Positions 59,401 through 61,129 of a stretch of DNA of 64,000 nt are shown here, one piece after another. Position 1 is the first letter of the stretch. Each line of letters opens with the position of its first letter. The DNA comes from Liopterus haemorrhoidalis (Eukaryota; Arthropoda; Insecta; Coleoptera; Dytiscidae), in assembly GCA_963971575.1 (NCBI GenBank), contig OZ020625.1, positions 30,142,537-30,206,536 on the forward strand. The letters are read 5' to 3'. Both the position numbers and the translations under genes were made by a program. A model generated the notes under the pieces. The model saw only the letters and a program-made list of their open reading frames with translations. It searched no databases and had not been told where the DNA came from.

Positions 59401-60191
59401 AAACCATTTATATATTCTATAACTTTATGTAAACAAACGCTGCAACTCTGTAAAATGTAAATATTTATGTAATTTAGATGTCAGAATTTTACATTGTTTA
59501 CATGAAGTTACAAAACGTTAGAGGTATAATTGAAATACTGCAATGTAGATTATATATTTTAATATAAAATTTAATTAGGTAAACATGTATAAATTGTTTT
59601 TATAGAATTAAACTTTATTTTAATTAAATTGACTATAACTTTACATAATCTATAAAAGTTACACAAGCAAATAAGTTCACGACAGACTGTGTAGGCTGTA
59701 CGCTGTAGACTGGGTAGGCTGTACGCAGTACACTTATGTAGGGTATGACGTCACACGTGGTTTTCGCGCGCTACATACATTTATGATTTTTTTAAGCCTT
59801 CAAATTTAAAAAAAAATGCAAAACTGTTTTTTATGTTATATGAAACAAGAGGAATATAATAAAAAATAAAAAAAAATCATGCCTATCCCCTATTGTTCCC
59901 AGTTCTCTTACCTGTTTCTTCCCATTTTAAAGCGACGCATGCATGATTGATATTTCTAATGAAAGTATGAAGACTATTTTTGAAATTTGGGCTACTAGTG
60001 CGACCAAAATCTAGATTTAATTCAGATATTATGCATATTTTCTCTCCTGTTCGCATTTTTATTATTTCCTCCATATATACCTCAAAAGAATTTGTATATT
60101 TAAATGGTAAATATTTTTTCATTTTCGAATCGATATATTCGCTATTTATTAGTGGGGCATTCAAACCATAAATTTCCAAAATTATTGGACT
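12027..60191 (-). CDS. ASH/MSP-domain axonemal protein, probably CFAP65-like (15 C-terminal exons; 5' end beyond window)
   Basis: Exons in transcript order: 60191-59912, 55766-55548, 49386-49221, 46118-45834, 41037-40569, 38074-37946, 37882-37806, 36589-36316, 34436-34218, 31761-31573, 28556-28297, 22537-22285, 19466-19267, 14806-14626, 12188-12027. They total 3363 nt, i.e. 1120 codons plus TAA. Every border is GT-AG and every phase matches its neighbour, so the gene appears functional. The protein has repeated immunoglobulin-like ASH (major-sperm-protein-like) modules, recognisable as LxFGxI/V-type strands (ILEFGQIYPGC, ELNLDFGRTS, VSLSTEIFTVG) followed by LxNxT pairs (KLRNNTGHNYT, WFYNNTKATV). 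This pattern fits the CFAP65/HYDIN/CFAP47 group of motile-cilium and sperm-flagellum central-apparatus proteins. Size, absence of a CH domain and the C-terminal layout favour CFAP65, but the assignment is by recall. The N-terminal part and start lie right of 64000. Confidence 0.9.
12207..12242 (+). repeat. Single satellite-unit fragment
   Basis: ATGGCTTATAAAAAAAGTTG followed by TGTGCTA matches the second conserved block of S1 units, same orientation. Confidence 0.7.
12270..12658. other. Intron of CFAP65-like gene, no feature recognised
   Basis: AT-rich, without TIRs or ORFs. Confidence 0.4.
12659..13225 (-). mobile_element. DD41D mariner deletion derivative
   Basis: A 567 bp element between TA dinucleotides (12657-12658, 13226-13227). 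TIRs of about 65 bp begin A(T/C)GGGTGTTTTTTTTAG and are nearly identical. Only the C-terminal third of the transposase remains, on the minus strand. Confidence 0.88.
12766..13128 (-). pseudogene. Mariner DD41D transposase, C-terminal fragment
   Basis: Holds QQDGATCHTA with the second catalytic Asp and LTPLDYFLWGY with the third, 41 residues apart. It ends PEIIFKM then stop. The DNA-binding domain and first Asp are missing, so it cannot act alone. Confidence 0.88.
13228..13622. other. Intron sequence, no feature recognised
   Basis: Open frames here are short and lack family motifs. Confidence 0.4.
13625..14575 (+). repeat. Satellite-like array S6 in CFAP65-like intron
   Basis: Six very similar units of about 165 bp with the spacer subtype TTTCCGAATAAAAATTTC, same orientation. 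Homogeneity between units indicates recent local duplication. It stops about 50 bp from the exon N donor. Confidence 0.92.
14626..14806 (-). CDS. CFAP65-like exon N
   Basis: Acceptor TTTTTTTTAG, donor CAG|GTACAA. Encodes DTLNSKMFAHLVDDLNEMPP through LLEQFIQ. Confidence 0.88.
14999..15510 (-). mobile_element. Tc1-like deletion derivative
   Basis: A 512 bp element with TA on each side. The ends CAGTGGGTGGCCAAATTATT and its complement form TIRs of about 30 bp (AGGACAGTAC included). Confidence 0.88.
15200..15352 (-). pseudogene. Tc1-like transposase C-terminal remnant
   Basis: About 50 codons on the minus strand end with ESMPKRLEAAIAAKSGITQY then TAA, the usual Tc1 C-terminal pattern (SMP..R...I...G..T.Y). 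The catalytic domain is gone. Confidence 0.8.
15551..15960. other. Intron sequence, no feature recognised
   Basis: Contains an A-run near 15930. No element boundary identified. Confidence 0.4.
15964..16379 (-). mobile_element. Dispersed repeat R2, copy 1 (ACCGACCGC ends)
   Basis: Inverted short ends GACCGACCGCCATC and GGCGGTCGGT. The body (GTTCACAGACCGACAGACAT; GATCACAATACCTCCCTTAT) matches 53611-53916 in reverse. Partial copies of one end lie at 42300-42410 and 54753-54890. The other copy contains (TGTC)n. Class unknown. Confidence 0.65.
16565..16668. repeat. Short GC-richer hairpin
   Basis: GAGAAAATTCGATGC pairs with GCATCGAATTTTCTC around a core rich in GAGCGCGAGCCGCAGGCGAG. Probably a small foldback MITE. 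Confidence 0.6.
16868..17274 (-). mobile_element. TA MITE, family CAGTCTGTT, copy 3
   Basis: 407 bp, TA flanks at 16866-16867 and 17275-17276, opposite orientation to copy 1. Confidence 0.9.
17277..17577. other. Intron sequence, no feature recognised
   Basis: No repeats or ORFs recognised. Confidence 0.4.
17581..17787. mobile_element. Foldback MITE with TTA duplication
   Basis: AGCTGCATTCAGAGCTC and its complement end a 207 bp imperfect palindrome flanked by TTA (17578-17580, 17788-17790). The right TTA is also the left duplication of the adjacent Harbinger element. Confidence 0.78.
17791..19142 (+). mobile_element. PIF/Harbinger transposon, internally deleted
   Basis: 1352 bp with TIRs TGGGTCTATTCTGTA and TACAGAATAGACCCA, flanked by TTA (17788-17790, 19143-19145), the 3 bp duplication expected of the superfamily. 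Carries a transposase remnant. Confidence 0.9.
18042..18769 (+). pseudogene. Harbinger transposase remnant, N- and C-terminal parts without the DDE core
   Basis: A possible first exon starts MQLQQEDHN (18042-18070, CAG|GTAATT) and joins 18123 to give RLLRDRENPFSIPENHFMKL, the HARBI1-type N-terminal signature. A further exon from 18314 reads LYFLSNGSYQATTGAHNF and IKFPITREEK. From 18515 a C-terminal-like segment (ATKARIPNYADID, acidic repeats) follows after a stop. The DDE catalytic residues are missing, so it is inactive. Whether it retains DNA binding is unknown. Confidence 0.8.
19267..19466 (-). CDS. CFAP65-like exon M
   Basis: Acceptor GGTTTAG, donor TTGG|GTAATT. Encodes MEVNLPDYRIVEPPKIANRT through FKQLAPVIG. 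The first ATG is internal to the protein, because the preceding exon ends in phase 0 and is coding. Confidence 0.88.
19498..20024. mobile_element. PIF-like MITE built of CAAGTACTGGCAC motifs
   Basis: The ends TGGCTCAGTTACACGATGC and GCATCGTGTAACCGGGCCA are flanked by TAA on both sides. The interior has many inverted and direct copies of CAAGTACTGGCAC. Confidence 0.75.
20087..21250. mobile_element. hAT element (non-autonomous), 8 bp duplication GATAGGCA
   Basis: TIRs TAGGGTTACCAA and TTGGTAACCCTA, with exact 8 bp duplication at 20079-20086 and 21251-21258. 1164 bp, no transposase frame. It contains a nested MITE at 20669-20958. Confidence 0.92.
20669..20958. mobile_element. MITE nested in the hAT
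   Basis: The inverted ends GTTCACTTTTGTAAGAACA and TGTTCTTACAAAAGTGAAC are exact over 19 bp. Inner sequence AACACACTAGATCTGGTTA resembles the MITE at 30520. Confidence 0.8.
21717..21848 (-). CDS. Conserved 43-codon ORF of the T family (first exon of a longer gene?)
   Basis: Starts MADKDFVRAQSDNLPNIDAF and continues IMEYMKNNECYSAEEIRGV. Partly disrupted versions are at the same place in T3, T4 and T5. The coding strand runs opposite to the THAP frame. In T5 the end reads ACTT|GTAAGT, a good donor, so this looks like a spliced first exon. From memory it resembles the start of uncharacterised insect proteins that carry a YqaJ-type nuclease domain; this needs a search. Confidence 0.5.
   Translation of the reverse strand: MADKDFVRAQSDNLPNIDAFIMEYMKNNECYSAEEIRGVRTDL
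22285..22537 (-). CDS. CFAP65-like exon L
   Basis: Acceptor TTTTTTTTCAG, donor GCG|GTAACT. Encodes EEKPDIIMLSVIPSKGMLRP through GAEGQQLA. The first base completes a Val codon begun in exon K. Confidence 0.92.
22698..24232. mobile_element. Composite TIR element with GC-rich inner TIR element
   Basis: Outer inverted ends of about 70 bp (TATGGTTGGTCTATATTCGG left; complement near 24170-24225, sharing AATAAGAATAGTACACAAGA). Inside, a second pair (CACACCAAAGCGGCC at 22809; its complement near 23780) bounds a GC-rich segment. A TA MITE is nested at 23012-23418. No transposase recognised; target duplication unclear. Confidence 0.65.
23012..23418 (+). mobile_element. TA MITE, family CAGTCTGTT, copy 4
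   Basis: Flanked by TA at 23010-23011 and 23419-23420. TIRs intact apart from the terminal base on the right. Confidence 0.9.
24261..24505 (+). repeat. Direct tandem duplication, about 122 bp x 2
   Basis: ATGAACACGTATCTCTATAC through AAAACTAATAAA occurs twice in a row with few differences. Confidence 0.85.
24521..24610 (+). mobile_element. MITE fragment (CAGTCTGTT-related)
   Basis: GGCTATTCCAAACGATTAGG then CTAAATGGGAATTTCGTTCT matches one MITE end only; the other end is absent. Confidence 0.6.
24709..25114 (+). mobile_element. TA MITE, family CAGTCTGTT, copy 5
   Basis: TA at 24707-24708 and 25115-25116, about 406 bp, same structure as the other copies. Confidence 0.9.
25205..25858. repeat. 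Possible TIR element (ATGTTCC ends)
   Basis: ATGTTCCGTAAC at the left and GTAATGGAACAT at the right are imperfect inverted ends. Inside, ACCGCGG and GGTTAC motifs recur inverted. No coding sequence. Confidence 0.4.
25877..26282 (+). mobile_element. TA MITE, family CAGTCTGTT, copy 6
   Basis: TA at 25875-25876 and 26283-26284. TIRs near-perfect. Confidence 0.9.
26285..26612 (+). repeat. Unrecognised sequence joined to a MITE interior fragment
   Basis: 26497-26605 matches the MITE interior (ACGAGAAGGGACCTTGCTTG). The preceding 26320-26496 is not in any MITE copy and stays open in both strands. It may be internal sequence of the parent transposon or captured DNA; I cannot identify it. Confidence 0.45.
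26613..27100. other. Intron sequence, no feature recognised
   Basis: No TIR, exon or repeat recognised. Confidence 0.4.
27110..28240. repeat. Inverted/direct repeat block, about 150 bp units
   Basis: A unit containing TTACTCTACGAACAAATT and CCATACAATATACACAGGAA occurs twice in direct orientation (27110-27430) and again inverted at 27940-28240, enclosing about 500 bp. Likely a decayed TIR element with duplicated subterminal repeats. Confidence 0.6.
28297..28556 (-). CDS. CFAP65-like exon K
   Basis: Acceptor GTTTTTGTAG, donor GGGGT|GTAAGT. Encodes IRLPFEYGQTIYTLAVEAQG and an ASH module, VSLSTEIFTVGP then SKLFFLKN. The GTAAGT donor (not earlier GTs) is required by the phase of exon L. Confidence 0.92.
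28557..28850. other. Intron with short inverted GAGCACTGCTCTG-like motifs
   Basis: GGACACTGCTCTGACTC and GAGCAGTGTCC are inverted around 28640-28710, a small hairpin. Nothing else seen. Confidence 0.4.
28850..31490 (+). repeat. 2.6 kb AT-rich satellite (TATTTCCCTAG motif)
   Basis: Built from roughly 15-20 bp motifs TATTTCAAATATTTCCCTAG and TATTTCATATATTTTACTAG, arranged in longer repeats of about 200-310 bp marked by TTTTAATAGCATTTAAAATA (29217, 29410, 29620, 29928, 30130, 30370). Less regular after 30700. Confidence 0.93.
30520..30702. mobile_element. 183 bp MITE inserted in the satellite
   Basis: The ends TAATCCGTCTCA and TGAGACAGATAA lie in a TA that, rejoined, restores TTTTACTAGTATTT of the satellite. 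GTAATACGAAACTAG pairs with its right-end counterpart. Confidence 0.82.
31573..31761 (-). CDS. CFAP65-like exon J
   Basis: Acceptor TTTTTTAAG, donor GAA|GTAAGT. Encodes AYWFYNNTKATVNYRIDTTV through YSPVDLRKIE, the NxT-containing strand of an ASH module. Confidence 0.92.
31785..31860 (+). repeat. (CT)n and (CA)n microsatellites
   Basis: About 45 bp of CT followed by about 25 bp of CA, just upstream of the exon J acceptor in gene sense. Confidence 0.95.
31861..32506. other. Intron sequence, no feature recognised
   Basis: No repeats shared within the window. Confidence 0.4.
32515..33651. mobile_element. hAT element, 8 bp duplication GTTATTAG
   Basis: TIRs TAGAGCCCTGC and GCAGGGCTCTA. The exact duplication is at 32507-32514 and 33652-33659. 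Subterminal tandem GGATGCGGATC-type motifs lie near both ends (32550-32665 and 33538-33640), typical of hAT transposase-binding repeats. No transposase frame. Confidence 0.92.
33865..33995. repeat. Hairpin with GC-rich stem
   Basis: GGAGTAGAACGCCTTTTTTG pairs with its inverse before TACTCCTAG, and the loop carries CCTCGGCTGCGCCTCGG. Similar in style to the hairpin at 16565. Confidence 0.6.
34218..34436 (-). CDS. CFAP65-like exon I
   Basis: Acceptor TTTGTTTTAG, donor CAA|GTAAGT. Encodes PHSIEYLTFIVSYNLPGDTR through YIGVKNPAIQ, one ASH module end and the start of the next. Confidence 0.92.
34440..35016. other. Intron sequence with possible TIR end
   Basis: GCTGCTTTCAGAGCTCTTTA at 34544 resembles the end of the foldback MITE at 17581. 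A weak inverted partner lies near 36220-36240. Not firm enough to call an element. Confidence 0.35.
35022..35216 (+). mobile_element. hAT-like end fragment
   Basis: TAGGGATGTTCCGATAC followed by ATCGATA repeats resembles hAT termini. The other end was not found; copy T3 follows directly. Confidence 0.45.
35217..36145 (+). mobile_element. THAP-associated TIR family, copy T3
   Basis: The ends AATAGAGGATA and TATCCCCTATT. Same internal deletion as T2 (THAP frame lost). The minus-strand 43-codon ORF is present near 35720-35850 but frame-damaged by a small deletion after its fifth codon. Confidence 0.87.
36316..36589 (-). CDS. CFAP65-like exon H
   Basis: Acceptor TTTTTAG, donor AGG|GTATGT. Encodes LNKTLRTISRNEYRQHFLQM through ITDENFR. 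The single leading G completes the Lys codon begun in exon G2. Confidence 0.9.
36625..36950 (+). repeat. Satellite-like array S7 beside exon H
   Basis: Two to three units with the usual core and the AAAGTTGTGTGCTATCTACT block, same orientation, starting about 35 bp from the exon H acceptor. Confidence 0.88.
37080..37330 (+). pseudogene. THAP zinc-finger domain remnant
   Basis: The frame from ATG 37080 reads YCCVPMCNSLQRRNPEI then FHLFP, matching the THAP start (Cys-x(2-4)-Cys and the F..FP strand). After a stop at about 37231 another frame gives SPCIKICSLHFND, the closing C-x2-H-F of a THAP finger. A frameshift therefore splits the domain. It resembles the THAP frame of T4 (CLVPMC) and is probably from a related transposon. 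No element ends found. Confidence 0.72.
37806..37882 (-). CDS. CFAP65-like exon G2 (77 bp)
   Basis: Acceptor ATTTTCAG, donor AA|GTAAAA. Encodes FMDIYENTCGPLFGGMNVWE then MFKIQ. A 25-codon exon, inferred because exon G ends in phase 0 and exon H starts in phase 2; this is the only open segment found that fits. Confidence 0.75.
37946..38074 (-). CDS. CFAP65-like exon G
   Basis: Acceptor TTCTTTTAG, donor CAG|GTAAAA. Encodes GTVKYKVRRHETSSEIVDNE through CFYPTVQ. Confidence 0.88.
38224..39162 (+). mobile_element. THAP-associated TIR family, copy T4 (retains THAP frame)
   Basis: The ends AATAGGGGATA and TATCTCCTATT. Unlike T2, T3 and T5 it keeps the THAP coding start but has lost most of the second ORF, so deletions are complementary. 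The host mariner sequence duplicated at the site is ATT or TATTA, depending on where the element end is set. Confidence 0.87.
38570..38815 (+). pseudogene. THAP-domain protein N terminus (truncated), T family
   Basis: From ATG 38570 the frame reads MEDPGPSTSKHSRKY then CLVPMC (C-x4-C), FILLPDGEKQQ, WLKAMRRNK and YVVC, which is the spacing of a THAP finger up to its third Cys. The His that should follow is lost at a deletion junction that joins into the antisense of the 43-codon ORF. THAP fingers bind DNA and occur in P-element and related transposases. Confidence 0.78.
39186..40274 (-). CDS. Mariner-family transposase, DD41D, intact frame (362 aa)
   Basis: I start at the ATG giving MERFSGADRSLYVREFYKNG because earlier in-frame codons run back into the TIR. 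An N-terminal helix-turn-helix region leads to a linker, SKSGRPRSSRTVENV. Catalytic residues visible: LFSDEAHFHLNG (first Asp), WFQQDGATSHT (second), LTPMDFFLWGY (third, 41 residues after the second), placing it in the DD41D branch of the IS630-Tc1-mariner group rather than DD34D mariners. It performs cut-and-paste transposition at TA. No stop or frameshift. The element's left end is lengthened by T4, so its own mobility is uncertain though the protein could act in trans. Confidence 0.92.
   Translation of the reverse strand: MERFSGADRSLYVREFYKNGDSATVALRKFCSIRGFRHLNDAPSIPLIRHWVKKFEETGTTLDKSKSGRPRSSRTVENVENVNQSVRDDPKLSIRKGASALNVHRSSLHRIMHKDLKLHPYKIQLVQELKPQDASQRLNFVNQVIERFSTFTNILFSDEAHFHLNGHVNKQNCRYWSATNPKRKHQKPLHSPKVTVWAAMSARGIIGPYFFKDERGRAVTVNSERYVEMLDNFLVPELQNFPGYNQRTWFQQDGATSHTSNMSLPRVREIFSGKLISRRGDINWPPRSPDLTPMDFFLWGYLKSKVYANKPTSLAHLKENIRHEMAAIPESTCRDVISNFTVRLNECREREGLHLDDIIFKK
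40569..41037 (-). CDS. CFAP65-like exon F
   Basis: Acceptor TTGGTTTTAG, donor GAA|GTAAGT. The 469 bp exon encodes FKFQSIPFISIEPISGILEP, a strand typical of ASH modules, then YNFGDIECENEDKTSFYLYN and a further module. A hAT lies 26 bp upstream of its acceptor. Confidence 0.93.
41064..42162. mobile_element. hAT element, 8 bp duplication GTCATGTG
   Basis: The ends TAGGGATG and CA(A)CCCTA. Exact duplication at 41056-41063 and 42163-42170. Subterminal ACATCGATGTTT repeats sit at both ends. Two MITE-related segments (41460-41600, 41735-41916) are nested in opposite orientations. No transposase. Confidence 0.92.
41735..41916 (+). mobile_element. Short MITE of the GGTCTGTTCCTTTGG subfamily
   Basis: The left end GTCTGTTCCTTTGGTTTAGG and the right TCGTTTGGAATAGAC are related inverted ends. 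The interior TTTTGATCATTTTGTTCAGG is shared with 4739-4985 and 41460-41600. Confidence 0.7.
42171..42518. other. Intron sequence with fragment of repeat R2
   Basis: GACCGCCATCATAAAGTACT at 42315 and the segment to about 42415 match one end of R2. The rest is unrecognised. Confidence 0.55.
42521..43660 (+). mobile_element. DD34D mariner (mellifera-like), right end missing
   Basis: Starts after TA with CAAGTATGAAATGCGGATTT, a known mariner-type terminus. No matching right TIR was found after 43660, where the satellite-associated leader begins. Confidence 0.8.
42692..43644 (+). pseudogene. Mariner DD34D transposase, decayed
   Basis: The expected start is GTG (42692, PNKEHSRTVLLF). A frameshift in an A-run near 42750 moves the frame to that starting KKTAAESYRLLREAYGEYAP. 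The three catalytic Asp are present: TGDKKWIYFE, LHDNAPSHKAK and SPDLAPSDYHLF, with 34 residues between the last two. The protein stops at GKGEEFY, about 25 residues short of the family's usual end. Lost start, frameshift and truncation make it inactive. Confidence 0.9.
43661..45420 (+). repeat. Satellite-like array S8 with leader segment
   Basis: 43661-44030 is a leader (TTGCCCAAAAATTTTTTGAC, GACCAAAAATACATATATAT) also found at 61130-61540 ahead of array S9. About eight increasingly typical units follow to 45420, all in the S1 orientation. Confidence 0.88.
45457..45695 (+). mobile_element. tRNA-derived SINE
   Basis: The head GCCAACGGAGTGGCCGAGCT and the GGTTCAATTCCCCGTTGGT segment form an acceptor-like stem (CAACG/CGTTG) with A-box and B-box promoter motifs. 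An unrelated body (GGTCGCTCCCTGGCATCGGC) and a 15 bp A-rich tail follow. Long A run and body rule out a functional tRNA gene. Confidence 0.82.
45834..46118 (-). CDS. CFAP65-like exon E
   Basis: Acceptor TTTTTTTTAG, donor TATAC|GTAAGT. Encodes NFSVKPMQGWMGKETQIITV through LRNNTGHNYT, including DNILEFGQIYPGC, a canonical ASH strand pair. Confidence 0.94.
46349..47350 (+). pseudogene. Mariner-family transposase, DD41D, with two stops
   Basis: Starts MYTDEEKIMMVTWCNSQMSL with a helix-turn-helix region. LFTDEAMFTLNG, WFQHDGAQVHY and LEPNDFFYWG hold the three Asp, 41 residues between the last two. TAG at 47147 lies just before IGRRGSMNWPARSPDL, and TAA at 47225 follows YWG. A late frameshift precedes SRAIAECFESF near 47310, then the repeat insertion cuts it. 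Inactive. Confidence 0.9.
47347..48092 (+). mobile_element. Dispersed repeat R1, copy 2 (inside the mariner)
   Basis: Same body as 10589-11329 with a longer (TCTG)n tract (47394-47457). A palindrome, GTTATAGTTATATAG then TTATAACTATAAC, occupies 47899-47936. GAGTTCGAATCC at 47950 is the B-box-like stretch. Confidence 0.78.
48131..48760 (+). repeat. (GGATTTT)n heptamer array, about 630 bp
   Basis: Mostly GGATTTT, with blocks of GAATTTT and occasional GGATTTGGATTTT slippage. The long frames on both strands (WILDFGF-type) are artefacts of the 7 bp period. Confidence 0.97.
49221..49386 (-). CDS. CFAP65-like exon D
   Basis: Acceptor TATTTCAG, donor AAAAAC|GTAAGT. Encodes NNFHSEFSWIPDVKVIPKIN through VFKFKPPEKT. 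Confidence 0.92.
49533..50116 (+). pseudogene. CR1/Jockey-group LINE, 3' end (reverse transcriptase C terminus)
   Basis: Open frame to 49966 with KRIIRCIANKRRTESCRPLF, SYNTRGKDCFRIP and GIKLFNSLPFHVRNE, the C-terminal signature after the RT palm in CR1/Jockey-like ORF2. A 3' UTR of about 150 bp follows, ending TAATAAATATTATTATTATT. Strongly 5'-truncated. Confidence 0.8.
50117..50861 (-). pseudogene. Dong/R4-like LINE 3' fragment inserted in (TAA)n
   Basis: On the minus strand a CCHC finger (LCRLCHHHSETIMH then ILSAC) leads to TKPDITLLDIETKQMFVIEF, the restriction-like endonuclease motif that marks R2/R4-type LINEs. A frameshift near 50470 separates the C-terminal KLVVLIVGVLGGM segment. Both sides are ATT/TAA repeats, as expected for Dong, which targets TAA microsatellites. 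Confidence 0.82.
51140..52635 (+). repeat. 161 bp tandem array beside the hAT
   Basis: GATTAGGTACACTTCC recurs at 51222, 51381, 51543, 51704, 51866, 52027, 52188, 52349 and 52479. Units alternate in two variants (GGAGCGTG, ATGGGCGTG), giving a duplicated 323 bp higher-order unit at 51381-52027. Each unit holds GGTCCGCGTCAAATTTTTTG then GTTGAGAA, like a hAT terminus; the last ends AGCACTGG. Confidence 0.92.
52636..53277. other. Intron sequence, no feature recognised
   Basis: AT-rich. An open stretch near 52680 lacks splice signals that fit exons B and D, which already join in phase. Confidence 0.45.
53282..53540. mobile_element. PiggyBac-like palindromic MITE, exact TTAA flanks
   Basis: 259 bp between TTAA (53278-53281 and 53541-53544). 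The ends GGCCCGGTCTTTCCACC and complement; arms pair for about 100 bp around an imperfect centre with ATCTATCGGATAG. Confidence 0.9.
53611..53916 (+). mobile_element. Dispersed repeat R2, copy 2
   Basis: ACCGACCGC at the left, GCGGTCGGT at the right, (TGTC)n at 53730-53755. The body matches 15964-16379 inverted. Confidence 0.68.
54152..54657. mobile_element. hAT-type MITE, duplication ATTTAAAT
   Basis: The ends CAGGGCTTCGAACC and GGTTCGAAGCCCTG, duplications at 54144-54151 and 54658-54665. The interior has multiple GGAACCGAAAACCG-type repeats. 506 bp. Confidence 0.9.
54753..54890 (+). mobile_element. Fragment of repeat R2
   Basis: AGGCCAAGTTATTTTTACTC to GTGATGGCGGTCCTG matches 53840-53920. 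Confidence 0.65.
54900..55540. other. Intron sequence, no feature recognised
   Basis: The 126-codon minus frame at 55170-55550 is low-complexity Lys/Asn-rich and begins inside the exon B donor region; not gene-like. Confidence 0.45.
55548..55766 (-). CDS. CFAP65-like exon B
   Basis: Acceptor ACATTTTAG, donor ATTG|GTAAGT. Encodes PNLPFEIPIKFWQLFPEDIA through FPFPLQIRVI. Confidence 0.93.
55875..55980. mobile_element. Fragment of the TTAA palindromic MITE
   Basis: CTTTCCACCTTCAGGTAAAG and CTTTCCACCTTCAGATAAAG occur 60 bp apart in direct orientation; decayed. Confidence 0.6.
55989..56394 (-). mobile_element. TA MITE, family CAGTCTGTT, copy 7
   Basis: TA flanks 55987-55988 and 56395-56396, 406 bp, same orientation as copy 3. 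Confidence 0.9.
56657..58195. mobile_element. TIR element with CAGCC repeats, containing a LINE remnant
   Basis: TAGGGTCATTGTGCTAGTGG at the left and its imperfect complement (ending CACTGACCCTA) at the right. GTAGTCAGCC-like motifs recur throughout. No target duplication found; superfamily unknown. Confidence 0.62.
57009..57552 (+). pseudogene. LINE ORF1-like coiled-coil remnant
   Basis: The plus-strand frames read ELKEEIRELKKKEEVWKIEK, RRKKNNIIIKVNI and NWEEKQKILASKNKLKEQKM, a Glu/Lys coiled coil followed by the RNA-binding-like region common to ORF1 of insect LINEs. Several stops and frameshifts. No RT attached. Confidence 0.65.
58243..58806. repeat. Foldback element, arms about 250 bp
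   Basis: GGGAGCTCATGACATTTTTG at the left pairs with the right end near 58790. The inner arm ATTGCTTGCCCTTTTGTCAA is matched at 58600-58625. The loop is about 60 bp around 58500-58560. No ORF. Confidence 0.85.
58970..59894 (-). mobile_element. THAP-associated TIR family, copy T5
   Basis: The ends AATAGGGGATA and TATCCCCTATT, opposite orientation to T2-T4. Carries the 43-codon ORF start at 59266 (plus strand), damaged by a small change at GGTCTCAGGG. Its end reads ACTT|GTAAGT. It lies 17 bp from the exon A donor. Confidence 0.87.
59912..60191 (-). CDS. CFAP65-like exon A (first visible)
   Basis: Acceptor TTTTTTTTTTAG, donor AAACAG|GTAAGA. Encodes SPIILEIYGLNAPL through FIRNINHACVALKWEET, with LNLDFGRTSSPNF as an ASH strand. 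It starts in phase 0, so at least one exon lies upstream beyond the window. Confidence 0.93.
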
Positions 60192-60215
60192 CTAAAAAAA
60201 AAATTCAAAGGTATA

Positions 60216-61055
60216 CAGGGTGTTTGTTTGAAACGGGGCACCCCGAAAATCTCCTTTATTTGTAAAGATACAAAAAATCTTCAGAACAAAAGTTAAACTA
60301 GACAAAAAGGCCCATCTAAAGGTTACTATAAGAATTCTGAGCCACTTCCGGTTTCACCGGAAATGATGTCAACTTTTGATCTAGCATAGGGAATCGATAA
60401 TTTTATATTTTTTTCCTAAAAGTACATTAAATTAGCTTTACAATAACACCAAAAGTCATATTTTTATGTTAACCATTTCAAAATGGCGACCATTTATTTA
60501 CAAAATAATAATCAACATAAGTTTTACAAAGTTGAAAGTAGCAAGCTTTGAAAACAATAAAAAAAGAAACAAAATATCTCTAAAATAAACTATTAAACTC
60601 TTGTTATTTATAAAACATTTAATTGAAAAATTAAAATTTTAGTTATTTCATGTTATTTCATATAATAACTAGTTATAACAGTTTATTTTAGAGATATTTT
60701 GTTTCTTTTTTTATTGTTTTCAAAGCTTGCTACTTTCAACTTTGTAAAACTTATGTTGATTATTATTTTGTAAATAAATGGTCGCCATTTTGAAATGGTT
60801 AACATAAAAATATGACTTTTGGTGTTATTGTAAAGCTAATTTAATGTACTTTTAGGAAAAAAATATAAAATTATCGATTCCCTATGCTAGATCAAAAGTT
60901 GACATCATTTCCGGTGAAACCGGAAGTGGCTCAGAATTCTTATAGTAACCTTTAGATGGGCCTTTTTGTCTAGTTTAACTTTTGTTCTGAAGATTTTTTG
61001 TATCTTTACAAATAAAGGAGATTTTCGGGGTGCCCCGTTTCAAACAAACACCCTG
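60216..61055. mobile_element. 840 bp near-perfect palindromic (foldback) element
   Basis: TATA flanks (60212-60215, 61056-61059). Arms 60216-60592 and 60679-61055 are the same length (377 bp) and inverted with hardly any differences; the loop is about 86 bp. The ends CAGGGTGTTTGTTTGAAACG resemble Tc1/mariner-type termini. No transposase. Confidence 0.92.
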
Positions 61056-61129
61056 TATATCACAAAGTGACCATATATTTGTGATATAAGGCTAAAACTG
61101 TATAAGTATACCAATTTTTCTATATATAT

